A stretch of DNA of 42,052 nucleotides from NCBI GenBank assembly GCA_002841595.1, contig PHAD01000007.1, forward strand, positions 1 through 42,052, written 5' to 3'. The notes under the pieces were generated by a model, which was not told where the DNA came from, ran no database searches, and saw only the letters and a list, made by a program, of their open reading frames with translations. The translations under genes and the position numbers were made by a program. This DNA is from Firmicutes bacterium HGW-Firmicutes-12 (GTDB lineage: Bacteria > Bacillota > Peptococcia > DRI-13 > PHAD01). Of this stretch, positions 34,558-42,052 are shown in pieces. How positions within the stretch are numbered: position 1 is the first letter of the stretch; every line of letters begins with the position of its first letter.

Positions 34558-35899
34558 TTGACATTAGTTAATGGGAAGCAGTACAAAATAGATATAACAG
34601 GCTATACCCATGACGGAGCCGGTGTGGGTCGAATAAATGGACAGGTAGTATTTGTCCCTGGCGCCCTTAGGGGTGAAGAGATATTGGTGGAGATTGTTAG
34701 TGCAAAAAAGGGGATAGTTAGAGGAAAAACAATTGAGGTAATAACTTCTCATCCCGGCAGGGTTGAGCCGGAATGTCCTGTATATTCATCCTGCGGAGGC
34801 TGCAGGCTTCAGCACGTTTCATATACAGAGCAGCTAAAGATTAAGGATAATCTGGTAAGAGATACATTAAAACGCATCGGCGGTTTAGATGACCTTAACA
34901 TACAGCCTGTTTGGGGGATGGAGCATCCGTGGGGTTATCGTAACAAAGGTCATTTCCACGTTGGGATAGTGGATAATAAAATTGTGCTGGGCTTTTATGA
35001 AGAGGAATCTCATGACATAACTCCGCAACCCTGCCGTTTTCTCTTTTCAAAAGAAATAAATAAGCTGCTTTCTTTTCTGGAAGAACTACTTAACAAGTAT
35101 AAACTTAATATAAATGCGCGAGATAGTAGCGGTTTGCGCTGGATCATGCTTCGAGAGAGTCACTCAAGTGGAGAAATAATCGTTACGTTCATATCAAAAG
35201 GGGAATTTAGTTCGGAAAAAGAAGCAATTTCCCAGGAAATATGTCGTAATTTCTCCAGGGTTGTTGGAGTATGTCTTAATTATAATGAAAAGATGTCGGG
35301 TCAGGTATTAGGTGAGAGGACAAAAAAAATTCGTGGAAAAGATCGGATCGAAGATCGGTTGGATCCTTTCATTTATTCCTTATCAATCCATTCCTTTTTC
35401 CAAATAAATAACATACAAGCACAAAAGCTTTATGAAAAGACAGTGAAGCTTGCTGGGTTTACCGGAACTGAGACAGTTATAGATGCCTACTGTGGAACAG
35501 GGAGTATCAGTCTTTTTCTCGCAAAAAAAGCGAAAAAGGTCATAGGTATTGAGGTAGTTAAGGAAGCTGTCGAGGATGCGTGGAGAAATGCGGGGCTTAA
35601 CAACATCCAAAATATCGAGTTTTTAAAAGGTGAAGCAGAAAAGATAATGCCCATCCTCGTAAGGAAGGGCATTCGTCCCAATGTTGTTGTAGTTGACCCG
35701 CCGCGGCGGGGATGTGGCAAGGCGTTACTCGAGAGCATCTTAGAGGTAATGCCGGAACGAGTAGTGTATGTATCGTGCAATCCGGCAACACTGGCAAGGG
35801 ATCTGAAACATCTGGTGGCAGGAGGCTATGAGGTAAGAGAGGTTCAGCCTGTGGATATGTTTCCGCAGACAGCGCACGTTGAGTGCGTAGTATTGATGT
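34558..35899 (+). CDS. rlmD: 23S rRNA (uracil-C5)-methyltransferase, exon 1 (intron-split gene)
   Basis: This is an RlmD/RlmCD/TrmA-family enzyme that uses SAM to methylate a uracil in 23S rRNA. Seen: an N-terminal TRAM domain (ITGYTHDGAGVGRINGQVVF), the Fe-S ligands CPVYSSCGGC plus Cys in PCRFLF, the SAM loop VIDAYCGTGSISLFLA, VVDPPRRG and the catalytic Cys in VYVSCNPATLARD. TTG 34558 follows GAGAGGGTGA. The coding sequence is interrupted after base 35899 by a group II intron; reading on without splicing ends at 35928 with a foreign tail MCASSEAGKC. Splicing to 37802-37818 gives the tail LMSRVEK, typical of the family, and a 452-aa protein. Confidence 0.92.
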
Positions 35900-36406
35900 G
35901 TGCGTCCAGCGAAGCTGGCAAATGCTAACAGGTGAAAGTCCTGTAGTGGTAAAGGTAGGGCAGCCACTTAGTCAGTAACCAGCGTATGGAGTAATTCATG
36001 CGTTGAAGCGTTACGGAATGTTCCTCAGGGAGCAGACAAACTGGCGGGTTGTAACATGAAGTGAATACTGCCGCACCGTTATTTACATTCTCGAAAGGGA
36101 ACAACAGGGAGTCGAGCTGAGACATCAACAGCGAAGACAGCAGACGGTATGAAGAACCCTAAATGCAATACCGAAGAACCCTGCGGTGTAGAGGTAACGA
36201 CACGTTAGGAAAGTATTTGTCGGAACTGGAGAGAGCCTACTTTGCACAGGAAACTGTAAAGAGGACGCATATAAGCGAAAGCGAAATTGCAGTCCTGCAA
36301 AGAGGCAGTCAGAAGTGCTCATAGTACCAACGATTGTACAGACAGCAAAACTGTACATAGGAAAGGGGCACAACTTTATTCAAGTCTGTAGAGGAGGTAG
36401 GTACTG
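35900..36406 (+). ncRNA. Group II intron ribozyme, domains I-III and start of IV
   Basis: This 507-base non-coding stretch holds the 5' end of the intron (GTGCG), short hairpins typical of domain I (for example CCAGCGAAGCTGG at 35906-35918 and CAGGTGAAAGTCCTG at 35929-35943) and the EBS1 loop at 36122-36128. I could not delimit domains II and III by eye. A possible weaker EBS2 is TTACG (36011-36015) with CGTAG in the exon (35886-35890). Confidence 0.75.
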
Positions 36407-37705
36407 GTGATTGCCGATAAAGCTATTAACACCCATGAAAAAGTACGAGACATCCAGAACAGACTATACCTTACAGCCAAAGCTGACCGAAAGAGAAAGT
36501 TCTATGCGATGTATGACAAGATATACCGTAAGGATATTTTGGAGGAAGCATGGAAACGGGTAAAAAGAAATGGTGGGGCAGGCGGTATCGATAAAGTCAG
36601 CATTATTGACGTGAAAGCGTACGGCGAAGAAAAACTGTTGGACGAAATAGCGGAGGAATTGCGAACAGAGAAATATCGGTGCAAGCCTGTCAGACGAACC
36701 TATATTCCAAAGGCAGATGGCAGGAAAAGAGCATTAGGAATACCTACGATTAAGGATAGAATAGTACAGATGGCGGCAAAGATAGTAATAGAGCCGGTAT
36801 TTGAAGCCGATTTCCAGCCTTGTTCGTACGGATTCCGACCAAAACGAAGTGCGCTACAGGCAATGGACAGGATATTCGAAGCGGCTGATAAAGGCGGTGC
36901 TTTGTGGGTAATTGATGCTGACATTAAAGATTATTTCGGCAGTATAAGCCATGATAAACTGCTTTTACTGGTAGAGCAGAGGATAACCGACCGCAGGGTG
37001 CTGAAGCTTATAAAAGGCTGGCTGAAAGCAGGAGTGCTTGAAGCTGGACAATATAGTGAAAGTACACTTGGAGCACCACAGGGTGGAGTTATATCGCCGC
37101 TTTTATCCAACATATATCTGAATTATTTTGATGTATTCTGGAATAAAAGATTTAGGCACGTGGGCGAACTGGTACGATACGCAGATGATTTTGTGATATT
37201 GTGCAAAAGGAAAGCACAGGCAGAAGAAGCCTTGAAAGCGGTAAAATGGATTATGGATAAGCTGGAACTGACATTGCACAGCGAGAAAACGAAGCTTGTT
37301 GATATGTATTTCGGGAAAGACTGCTTTGATTTTCTGGGCTTCAATAATAGATTTCAGCGGTTCAGAAACAAAAGCTGGAAGTGGTATTGGACATTACAGC
37401 AAGTTCCATCCCAAAAGGCTATGAAGAAAATGAGAGCCAATATCAAAGAGGTGTTTGCCAGTGCGAGCAAACTGCTGTTGAGCATGGAAGAAATGGTGAA
37501 GCTGCTCAATCCTAAAATCATTGGCATGAGAAATTATTATGCCAGGCGTTTTACAAGACCATGGCTGTGGAAGATAGAGAAGTACATCAATTACAAATTT
37601 ACTCGGTGGTACAATCGGAAGAAACAACGTAACTACAGGTTGGGAAATGCGGCAAAGGTCAGAGAATTGACATTGCAGGCAGGGCTAGAAAGTATTTGCG
37701 GCTGA
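36407..37705 (+). CDS. ltrA: Group II intron reverse transcriptase/maturase
   Basis: The 432-aa protein reverse-transcribes the intron and helps it fold. RT motifs are clear: GGAGGIDKVSI, RRTYIPKADGRKRALGIPT, YGFRPKRSALQAM, DADIKDYFGSISH, GAPQGGVISPLLSNIYL, and the catalytic YADDFVILC. The maturase domain X follows (GMRNYYARRFTRPWLW, then YINYKFTRWYNRKKQRNYRLG). There is no C-terminal HNH endonuclease, so mobility would have to use an endonuclease-independent route, for instance priming at replication forks. GTG 36407 has a strong GAGGAGGT site (36391-36398). The reading frame is uninterrupted. Confidence 0.95.
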   Translation: MIADKAINTHEKVRDIQNRLYLTAKADRKRKFYAMYDKIYRKDILEEAWKRVKRNGGAGGIDKVSIIDVKAYGEEKLLDEIAEELRTEKYRCKPVRRTYIPKADGRKRALGIPTIKDRIVQMAAKIVIEPVFEADFQPCSYGFRPKRSALQAMDRIFEAADKGGALWVIDADIKDYFGSISHDKLLLLVEQRITDRRVLKLIKGWLKAGVLEAGQYSESTLGAPQGGVISPLLSNIYLNYFDVFWNKRFRHVGELVRYADDFVILCKRKAQAEEALKAVKWIMDKLELTLHSEKTKLVDMYFGKDCFDFLGFNNRFQRFRNKSWKWYWTLQQVPSQKAMKKMRANIKEVFASASKLLLSMEEMVKLLNPKIIGMRNYYARRFTRPWLWKIEKYINYKFTRWYNRKKQRNYRLGNAAKVRELTLQAGLESICG

Positions 37706-37731
37706 ATGCTGAAGGAAGAAGAATATCGGAA

Positions 37732-37763
37732 AGCCGTATGCGGGAAAACCGCACGTACGGTTT
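37732..37763 (+). ncRNA. Group II intron domain V
   Basis: The hairpin AGCCGTATGCGG GAAA CCGCACGTACGGTTT, written here in parts, has the catalytic AGC triad at its foot, the bulge and the GAAA tetraloop, as in group II domain V. Confidence 0.92.
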
Positions 37764-37801
37764 GATGAGGGGGTGGTGGCAATCCCACTGCTCTACTCTA
37801 T

Positions 37802-37818
37802 CTAGGGTTGAAAAATAA
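37802..37818 (+). CDS. rlmD: rlmD exon 2
   Basis: Seventeen bases, CTAGGGTTGAAAAATAA. Joined to exon 1 the frame reads ...TTG ATG TCT AGG GTT GAA AAA TAA, giving LMSRVEK and stop. No other pair of plausible intron ends (GTGTG start at 35898, or other 3' sites) restores an open frame of this kind; a GTGTG start would give an immediate TAG. Confidence 0.85.
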
Positions 37819-37921
37819 TATACGAAGAAACCCTGTAATAAAGGGCTTCCCGGCATTTGCTGCTGAATGCTAAAAAATAGTTTGTGGCAGATTGACTGGA
37901 AAGCGGCTAATTATAAGATAA

Positions 37922-37949
37922 TTGGTTTTTTAGTATTGTTAGGTATAAT
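37922..37949 (+). promoter_or_regulatory. Promoter of second CPBP gene
   Basis: TTGGTT (37922-37927), 16-base spacer and TATAAT (37944-37949), giving a very short leader before the ribosome site at 37961. Confidence 0.7.
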
Positions 37950-37972
37950 AAAAAATGATTGGGGGACCTGTA

Positions 37973-38698
37973 ATGGACAAAGCACTTAAAAGTATTTTAT
38001 GTGTCTTGTTTTTAACCTTGATTCTATTAGGTGTTCCCAGGTTATCTGGCATGATTGCCAGTTTTTTCAATTATCAAGCCATTGATCCTGATGGAGCGTA
38101 CGCTTGGATATCGGTACACCATATCGTCCAGGCGCTCATCTTTATCATTATTATAGTCCTTTTAAACATGTTAAGACCACTTAAATACGGTTTTGGCTGG
38201 GGCAACAAAGAAGTCGGCAAGAAATATGTTTTATCCTTTACGCTCATTTTCGGTGCAGGCTCATTAGCATCACATTTATTAATGATTCTAACTAGCTCAT
38301 TCCAACACTTCGCCTATTCTTTAACTGCTACCAATATCATAGGGCAATTAAGTTTTCAGCTTTTATTATCAGGTCCATCAGAAGAGCTTATCTTTAGAGC
38401 GTTTGCCATCACAATGTTGGCACTTGTTATAAAAAATAGAGTCTTTAACGGAAAAGCAAGTGCGGCTAATATCATTGCTGCAGTTATTTTTGGATTGGCA
38501 CATATGAGTTTCTCATTTGCACCCTTTGCAGTTAGCTATAATCCGTTTCAAGTGGTCTTGTCATTCGTATTAGGGTTCTTTTATGGCGATTGTTATGAAA
38601 AATCCAAGAGTATTTATTACCCGATGATGATGCACAGTATCAGCAATGTTGTGATGGTAGGTTTTACTATTATTGCGACATTTATTATATACCGGTAA
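37973..38698 (+). CDS. CPBP-family intramembrane metalloprotease (second)
   Basis: The 241-aa membrane protein has six or more hydrophobic helices and the CPBP motifs GPSEELIFRAFAITML (EExxxR), FGLAHMSF and MMHSISNVV. It is not closely similar to the CPBP protein at 30630, so this is not a recent duplication. ATG 37973 follows GGGGGACC; ATG 37955 lies upstream of the ribosome site. It has its own promoter. The two-component system starts 142 bases downstream, so this protease and the signalling pair may form one accessory locus, possibly for peptide response or immunity (inference). Confidence 0.85.
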   Translation: MDKALKSILCVLFLTLILLGVPRLSGMIASFFNYQAIDPDGAYAWISVHHIVQALIFIIIIVLLNMLRPLKYGFGWGNKEVGKKYVLSFTLIFGAGSLASHLLMILTSSFQHFAYSLTATNIIGQLSFQLLLSGPSEELIFRAFAITMLALVIKNRVFNGKASAANIIAAVIFGLAHMSFSFAPFAVSYNPFQVVLSFVLGFFYGDCYEKSKSIYYPMMMHSISNVVMVGFTIIATFIIYR

Positions 38699-38732
38699 AG
38701 GATGCCGGATATTTGCAAAGAAGTTTGTTAAG

Positions 38733-38801
38733 ATGAACCCTAAATGGATGCGAGAACATAAAAGAATGCAGATGGAACACAAGAGATTTTCAGGAAAATG
38801 A
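38733..38801 (+). pseudogene. Possible remnant of a gene 3' end, or tiny ORF
   Basis: A short frame reads MNPKWMREHKRMQMEHKRFS and ends at TGA 38801; the same frame is open a little upstream (FAKKFVK). The sequence looks like a charged helical C terminus of a larger protein, and no ribosome site precedes the ATG. It may be what is left of a deleted gene between the CPBP gene and the response regulator. Low confidence. Confidence 0.25.
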
Positions 38802-38840
38802 ATCCTCTTACAGAATTTGATGATCTAAGGGGTGATATTA

Positions 38841-39506
38841 ATGGCAATTAAAATATTGGTAGTTGAAGACGATGAGCTTTTAAACAACAGTATCGTTAAA
38901 ATCTTAAGAAGCAGGCAATATATTGCCTTTAGTGCACTTAATATAAGTGAAGGAAAGATTCTATACGAAAAAGAAAAACCGGATATTGTACTGCTGGATA
39001 TTATGCTTCCTGATGGTAAGGGGTATGAGCTTTTGCCTTTATTGACAGTAAAGGCAAAGGTAATTATTATGACGGCAATTACTGACAGAGACAGCAAATA
39101 TCTGTGTTATGAGCATGGTGCTGAGGATTACCTCATCAAGAACTTCGATATGCAAGAACTGCTGTATAGAATTGAAGTAATAAAAAGAAATATCAACCAG
39201 GATGAATTGAAAATCGGCGATATTTTTATCGACATTAAGAATCAAAGAATGCTTTGTAACGGAAAATCTGTTGATTTGCCGCACAGTCAAATAGAATTAT
39301 TAAAATCATTATATAAAAAACACAAAGAAAACACATACCTCTCAAAAGATGAAGTGCTACCTTTGGGAAAAGGTGAAGTGGACGAAAGTGCAAGGGTTCA
39401 AAATATGATTACCCGGATTCGAAAAAACTTGCGTTATATAAAAAGTGAAAATGTGCTTATTGAAACTATATATAATAAAGGCTATAAATTAGTGGTATTA
39501 AAATGA
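38841..39506 (+). CDS. OmpR-family response regulator
   Basis: The 221-aa transcription regulator has a receiver domain (KILVVEDDELLNNSIV; phosphoacceptor Asp53 in VLLDIMLPDG; MTAIT; Lys in IKNFDMQELL) and a winged-helix DNA-binding domain (ILDI-like strand GDIFIDIKNQRMLCNGKSVD, recognition region ARVQNMITRIRKNLR, and IETIYNKGYKL). The usual Lys-Pro of the receiver is Lys-Asn here. ATG 38841 follows AAGGGGTGA (38828-38836). The kinase gene starts eight bases after its stop codon, so they form a pair. Target genes are unknown; the neighbouring CPBP and lipoprotein genes are natural candidates. Confidence 0.92.
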   Translation: MAIKILVVEDDELLNNSIVKILRSRQYIAFSALNISEGKILYEKEKPDIVLLDIMLPDGKGYELLPLLTVKAKVIIMTAITDRDSKYLCYEHGAEDYLIKNFDMQELLYRIEVIKRNINQDELKIGDIFIDIKNQRMLCNGKSVDLPHSQIELLKSLYKKHKENTYLSKDEVLPLGKGEVDESARVQNMITRIRKNLRYIKSENVLIETIYNKGYKLVVLK

Positions 39507-39514
39507 CGAGGTAA

Positions 39515-41269
39515 ATGACGGGGGTTAGATTTTTGTGTAAAAATGAAACAAAGCGGATTATCCAATATATATTGCTGTCTGTTTTTATAATCATGAGCAT
39601 AAAATTGCTTTTTCATATGGTCAATAACGTCACAACACATCCGATAGAATTGAAAGACGGTATACTTAATGTAAAAGAAATAGATAATAATCTCTATGTT
39701 ATCAATGGATCAAGGCAAAAAAAGGGTACTCAAGAGTTTATCGTTAAGACCAACCAAAATTTAAGTATAGCCATTCACAACCTTGCTTACCCTCATAATT
39801 TATCTGTCAATGGTCAGGTTATGCCATCAAGCAATTATGCCTATAAAATTATACCCATCAGCAAAGGTGAAACGAGCATTAAACTTTCAGGTGCAAATTC
39901 AGAACAAACATCTTTTTTTGTTTCACAAACTGAGGCGATGAAAGATTATCTGGAATTGAGAATTATTGTTAATGCATTTTTACTGTTCATACACTTAATG
40001 GTACTTATCGGTTGTTTATTTAACTTGTATTATGGCAAAAACAAAATAGTGACATTGTTATTCTTTGTGTTTGTACTCTCATCAATTATTAAAGGTATAA
40101 ATCTTGGAGAACTATCCATTATCTCTTCCGCCATTGGGATGAATTCAAACACATACAATGTGATAGACGGAATTTCTACCGCTATCAATAACATACTTCC
40201 CATATATGTATTGATGTTGTTATTTGATATTGAATTGAAAAAAAAATATATGGTTTTGTTGGGCCTTCTGATTATACCATTAGCAGTGTTTTCCCAGGAT
40301 ATCTTTTCACAAATTCAAATCGAGCATACTATTCTCAGTTCAATTGTGCTGTTGATGATAATATTTATAATGGGATACGGATATGTAAAACGAAAAAACG
40401 CGGCCTTGCAGATTATTGTTTTGAGGTCTGTTTTTCTTGTATTAGCGTCAACCTATTTAAATATGGTCAGAAGCGGATTGCCGATTAGCAATATGGCCTT
40501 CTTTTTTAACTATGCCTATCTAGGTGCAACAATCTATTTGATGGGAATTCTAAGCATAGTAATTTCTTTTTATGTTAAACACAACAGGGCATTGGCATAT
40601 AAAGAAAAAGAATACGAAAGGATTATGCTTCTTAAGGGAATTGGGCATGATTTAAAGCATCCCGTGCTTACCGCTAAGCTCAATAACCAGTACCTTTTAG
40701 AATGTGATTTAAAAAAGGACGAAAAGGAAAGCGTAATGATTGCCTTGAAGGCACTTGGAAGACTTGATAAAATGATCGTCAATATCAATGATTATTTCAA
40801 CATTCAAAGCCTTACAGCAGAAAGTGGCAAAATATCGCTAAAGAATTGTTTAAGAAGGATTGAAGAAAGTTATAAAGAACAAAGCGATAATACACTTATT
40901 GTCAAATCCTCTAAAGAGGACTGTATAATAAGTATTAACCCTGAATATTTTTACAGAATAATAGATAACCTTATAGATAATGCCTTTAAATATAATGATG
41001 GGCAAAAGGTGGTAACTATTACATACCAGATATCAGGCAGTCAAGTGCTTATTGATGTTGTGGATAACGGCAGGGGACTGGATGAAGAAGAAATTCATAT
41101 TGTGTTTGATATTTTTTACAGAGGTGAAAAAAACAGAACAACGGATGGTTTTGGTATCGGTCTTAGCGTTGTAAAGCAATTGGTTGAAAGCTCAGGTGGT
41201 GAGATATTAGTTCAAAGTAAAAAAAAATCCGGGACCAAATTTTCTATCAAATTACCGATTGAAAAATGA
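39515..41269 (+). CDS. Membrane sensor histidine kinase
   Basis: The protein is up to 584 aa. One N-terminal helix (IIQYILLSVFIIMSIKLLF) precedes an extracytoplasmic domain of about 110 residues, then about seven membrane helices (from LRIIVNAFLLFIHLMVLI to AYLGATIYLMGILSIVISF), an arrangement like 7TM-DISM sensors. The cytoplasmic part has the H box GIGHDLKHPV (His378), N box DNLIDNAFKYND, G1 DVVDNGRGLD and G2 FGIGLSVVKQ. ATG 39515 has only a short GAGG before it; TTG 39533, behind GGGGG, is an alternative start that removes six residues. It partners the response regulator upstream. The extracellular domain is beta-rich and probably the ligand-binding part; the signal is unknown. Confidence 0.92.
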   Translation: MTGVRFLCKNETKRIIQYILLSVFIIMSIKLLFHMVNNVTTHPIELKDGILNVKEIDNNLYVINGSRQKKGTQEFIVKTNQNLSIAIHNLAYPHNLSVNGQVMPSSNYAYKIIPISKGETSIKLSGANSEQTSFFVSQTEAMKDYLELRIIVNAFLLFIHLMVLIGCLFNLYYGKNKIVTLLFFVFVLSSIIKGINLGELSIISSAIGMNSNTYNVIDGISTAINNILPIYVLMLLFDIELKKKYMVLLGLLIIPLAVFSQDIFSQIQIEHTILSSIVLLMIIFIMGYGYVKRKNAALQIIVLRSVFLVLASTYLNMVRSGLPISNMAFFFNYAYLGATIYLMGILSIVISFYVKHNRALAYKEKEYERIMLLKGIGHDLKHPVLTAKLNNQYLLECDLKKDEKESVMIALKALGRLDKMIVNINDYFNIQSLTAESGKISLKNCLRRIEESYKEQSDNTLIVKSSKEDCIISINPEYFYRIIDNLIDNAFKYNDGQKVVTITYQISGSQVLIDVVDNGRGLDEEEIHIVFDIFYRGEKNRTTDGFGIGLSVVKQLVESSGGEILVQSKKKSGTKFSIKLPIEK

Positions 41270-41311
41270 AAATCAATGCCCATTAAAGGCATTTAAAGCT
41301 GTTTTATGTAG

Positions 41312-41342
41312 AAATCTATCACTTTTGATAGGTTTCGTTTTT
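41312..41342 (+). terminator. Intrinsic terminator after the kinase gene
   Basis: AAATCTATCA (41312-41321) pairs with TGATAGGTTT (41326-41335), one T-G pair, loop CTTT, followed by CGTTTTTATT. Confidence 0.82.
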
Positions 41343-41432
41343 ATTATGTTGTTATATTGTATTCTTATGCTATTAGAAACTATTACTAGAGTAGGTCGAT
41401 AATAAAATTTTATCAAAGAGAGGAATTTTTAT

Positions 41433-42052
41433 ATGAAAAAGTACATTTTGGTTGTGTTTTGGTTGTTTATTTTTTGCGTGATATTGTCCTCCTGCAACAA
41501 GCAAGTCAGCAACACACCAAAAGATAATGCGAAACCTGATTATTCTGACCCCGCTTCATGGATTACTTCTTTTGAAACGACTAAAGAAGTAGATGTATTT
41601 TACGTTTATCCGACTGTAAGCAGTAATGGATCAGGAAATATGGATATTACTAACAAGAATGAGCAAGCTCTGGCAAAAGGTATATTTGATGCGCAAGCAT
41701 CAGTGTTTAAAGGGAATGCCAATGTCTATGCCCCTTATTACAGGCAAATGTCAACAGGAGCCAAAATACCTGATGATCCCAATGCACTTGCCACCGATTT
41801 GGACGAGTTTAAAAAGGCTGCAGGTGATGTACAGGACGCCTTCAACTATTACATTAATAATCTGAACAATGGCAGACCGTTTATAATCGCGGGTCATAGT
41901 CAAGGAACTATGGCGTTGATTGAACTAATAAAAAAAGAATTCGGGAATTCGGAAGATTTAAGAAAGCGTCTTGTTGCAGCATATTTGATCGGGTATACGG
42001 TAACAGATGAGGACTTGGCTTTGTCAGGCTTAACAGCTGCCCAAGGTGAATC
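41433..42052 (+). CDS. DUF3089-like alpha/beta-hydrolase lipoprotein, partial at window end
   Basis: The 206 visible residues begin with a lipoprotein signal: a Lys pair, a hydrophobic stretch and the lipobox LSSC (Cys21). The mature part has DVFYVYPTV, VYAPYYRQ and the nucleophile elbow AGHSQGTMAL (Ser156 as nucleophile), typical of DUF3089 proteins, which have the alpha/beta-hydrolase fold. The frame is open to the end of the window, so the catalytic Asp/His and C terminus are not seen. AGAGAGGAA precedes ATG 41433. It is separated from the kinase by a terminator and likely has its own promoter, though none is convincing. The function is unknown; esterase or lipase activity on the outer face is a guess. 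Confidence 0.82.
   Translation, partial: MKKYILVVFWLFIFCVILSSCNKQVSNTPKDNAKPDYSDPASWITSFETTKEVDVFYVYPTVSSNGSGNMDITNKNEQALAKGIFDAQASVFKGNANVYAPYYRQMSTGAKIPDDPNALATDLDEFKKAAGDVQDAFNYYINNLNNGRPFIIAGHSQGTMALIELIKKEFGNSEDLRKRLVAAYLIGYTVTDEDLALSGLTAAQGE

Larger units (their letters stand above)
35900..37801 (+). mobile_element. Complete group II intron inserted in rlmD
   Basis: The intron starts with GTGCG (35900-35904) and ends ...CTCTAT at 37801 (AY ending). It encodes a reverse transcriptase/maturase (36407-37705). Domain V is at 37732-37763 and a domain VI-like hairpin follows, with A37795 a possible branch point seven bases from the 3' end. EBS1 candidate ACATCAA (36122-36128) is fully complementary to the last seven bases of exon 1 (TTGATGT, 35893-35899), and G36121 just before it can pair with C37802, the first base of exon 2. 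The insert is in the coding orientation, as required for splicing. ORF and ribozyme look intact. Confidence 0.93.

Noticed and set aside
35898-37801. Intron start at GTGTG (35898)
   Set aside because: It also fits the GTGYG rule, but joining to 37802 creates ATC TAG, an immediate stop, and shortens the EBS1 match.

Overview
This 42 kb window is a low-GC chromosome segment from an endospore-forming member of the Firmicutes, most likely class Clostridia. The evidence is a small acid-soluble spore protein gene, DnaE-type polymerase, HisZ plus short HisG, the gatCAB and pcrA-ligA genes, strong AGGAGG-type ribosome sites with many TTG starts, and a genome-typical set of intrinsic terminators. I cannot fix genus or species from sequence alone. 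I see no rRNA, tRNA or CRISPR array.

Layout. Bases 1-3876 hold the end of a four-gene operon: a Cys-rich DUF6125-like protein, a methylmalonyl-CoA-mutase-type large subunit, a separate B12-binding small subunit and a MeaB/ArgK GTPase chaperone. The large subunit has lost several hallmark active-site residues of known acyl-CoA mutases, so its substrate is probably not one of the classical ones. Bases 4024-6932 hold an unrecognised gene and a two-gene flavin/iron-sulfur electron-transfer module (PyrK-like reductase plus a TrmFO/GidA-like FAD oxidoreductase with an internal Cys cluster). Bases 7042-14886 are core genes: spore protein, dnaE, tatA-tatC, coaD, a DUF2007-type small protein, pyk and the TrpR-like regulator yerC.

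Bases 14969-21654 are a compact histidine operon, hisZ-G-D-B-H-A-F-IE, with a clear promoter, a 14-bp palindrome placed like an operator at the predicted transcription start, and a strong terminator. hisC and a histidinol-phosphatase are not in the window. A single-gene Y1/REP-type (RAYT) transposase element with matching inverted ends sits directly after the his terminator (21661-22567). Then follow pcrA-ligA and gatC-gatA-gatB, a CPBP membrane protease, a membrane-anchored amidohydrolase-like protein that lacks the catalytic barrel, two unknown minus-strand genes and a flavodoxin-like gene.

From 34558 on there is rlmD (23S rRNA uracil methyltransferase), split near its 3' end by a complete group II intron (35900-37801) encoding a reverse transcriptase/maturase. 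Precise removal of the intron joins the reading frame to a short second exon with a normal-looking C terminus; a 7-bp exon-binding match supports the boundaries. The last part (37922-42052) looks like accessory DNA: a second CPBP protease, an OmpR-type response regulator with its membrane histidine kinase, and the start of a DUF3089-like lipoprotein that runs off the window.

The most notable items are the active-site-divergent B12 mutase operon, the Cys-rich flavoprotein pair, and the intron in rlmD whose exact splice sites can be read from the sequence. All family assignments come from reading motifs, without database searches.
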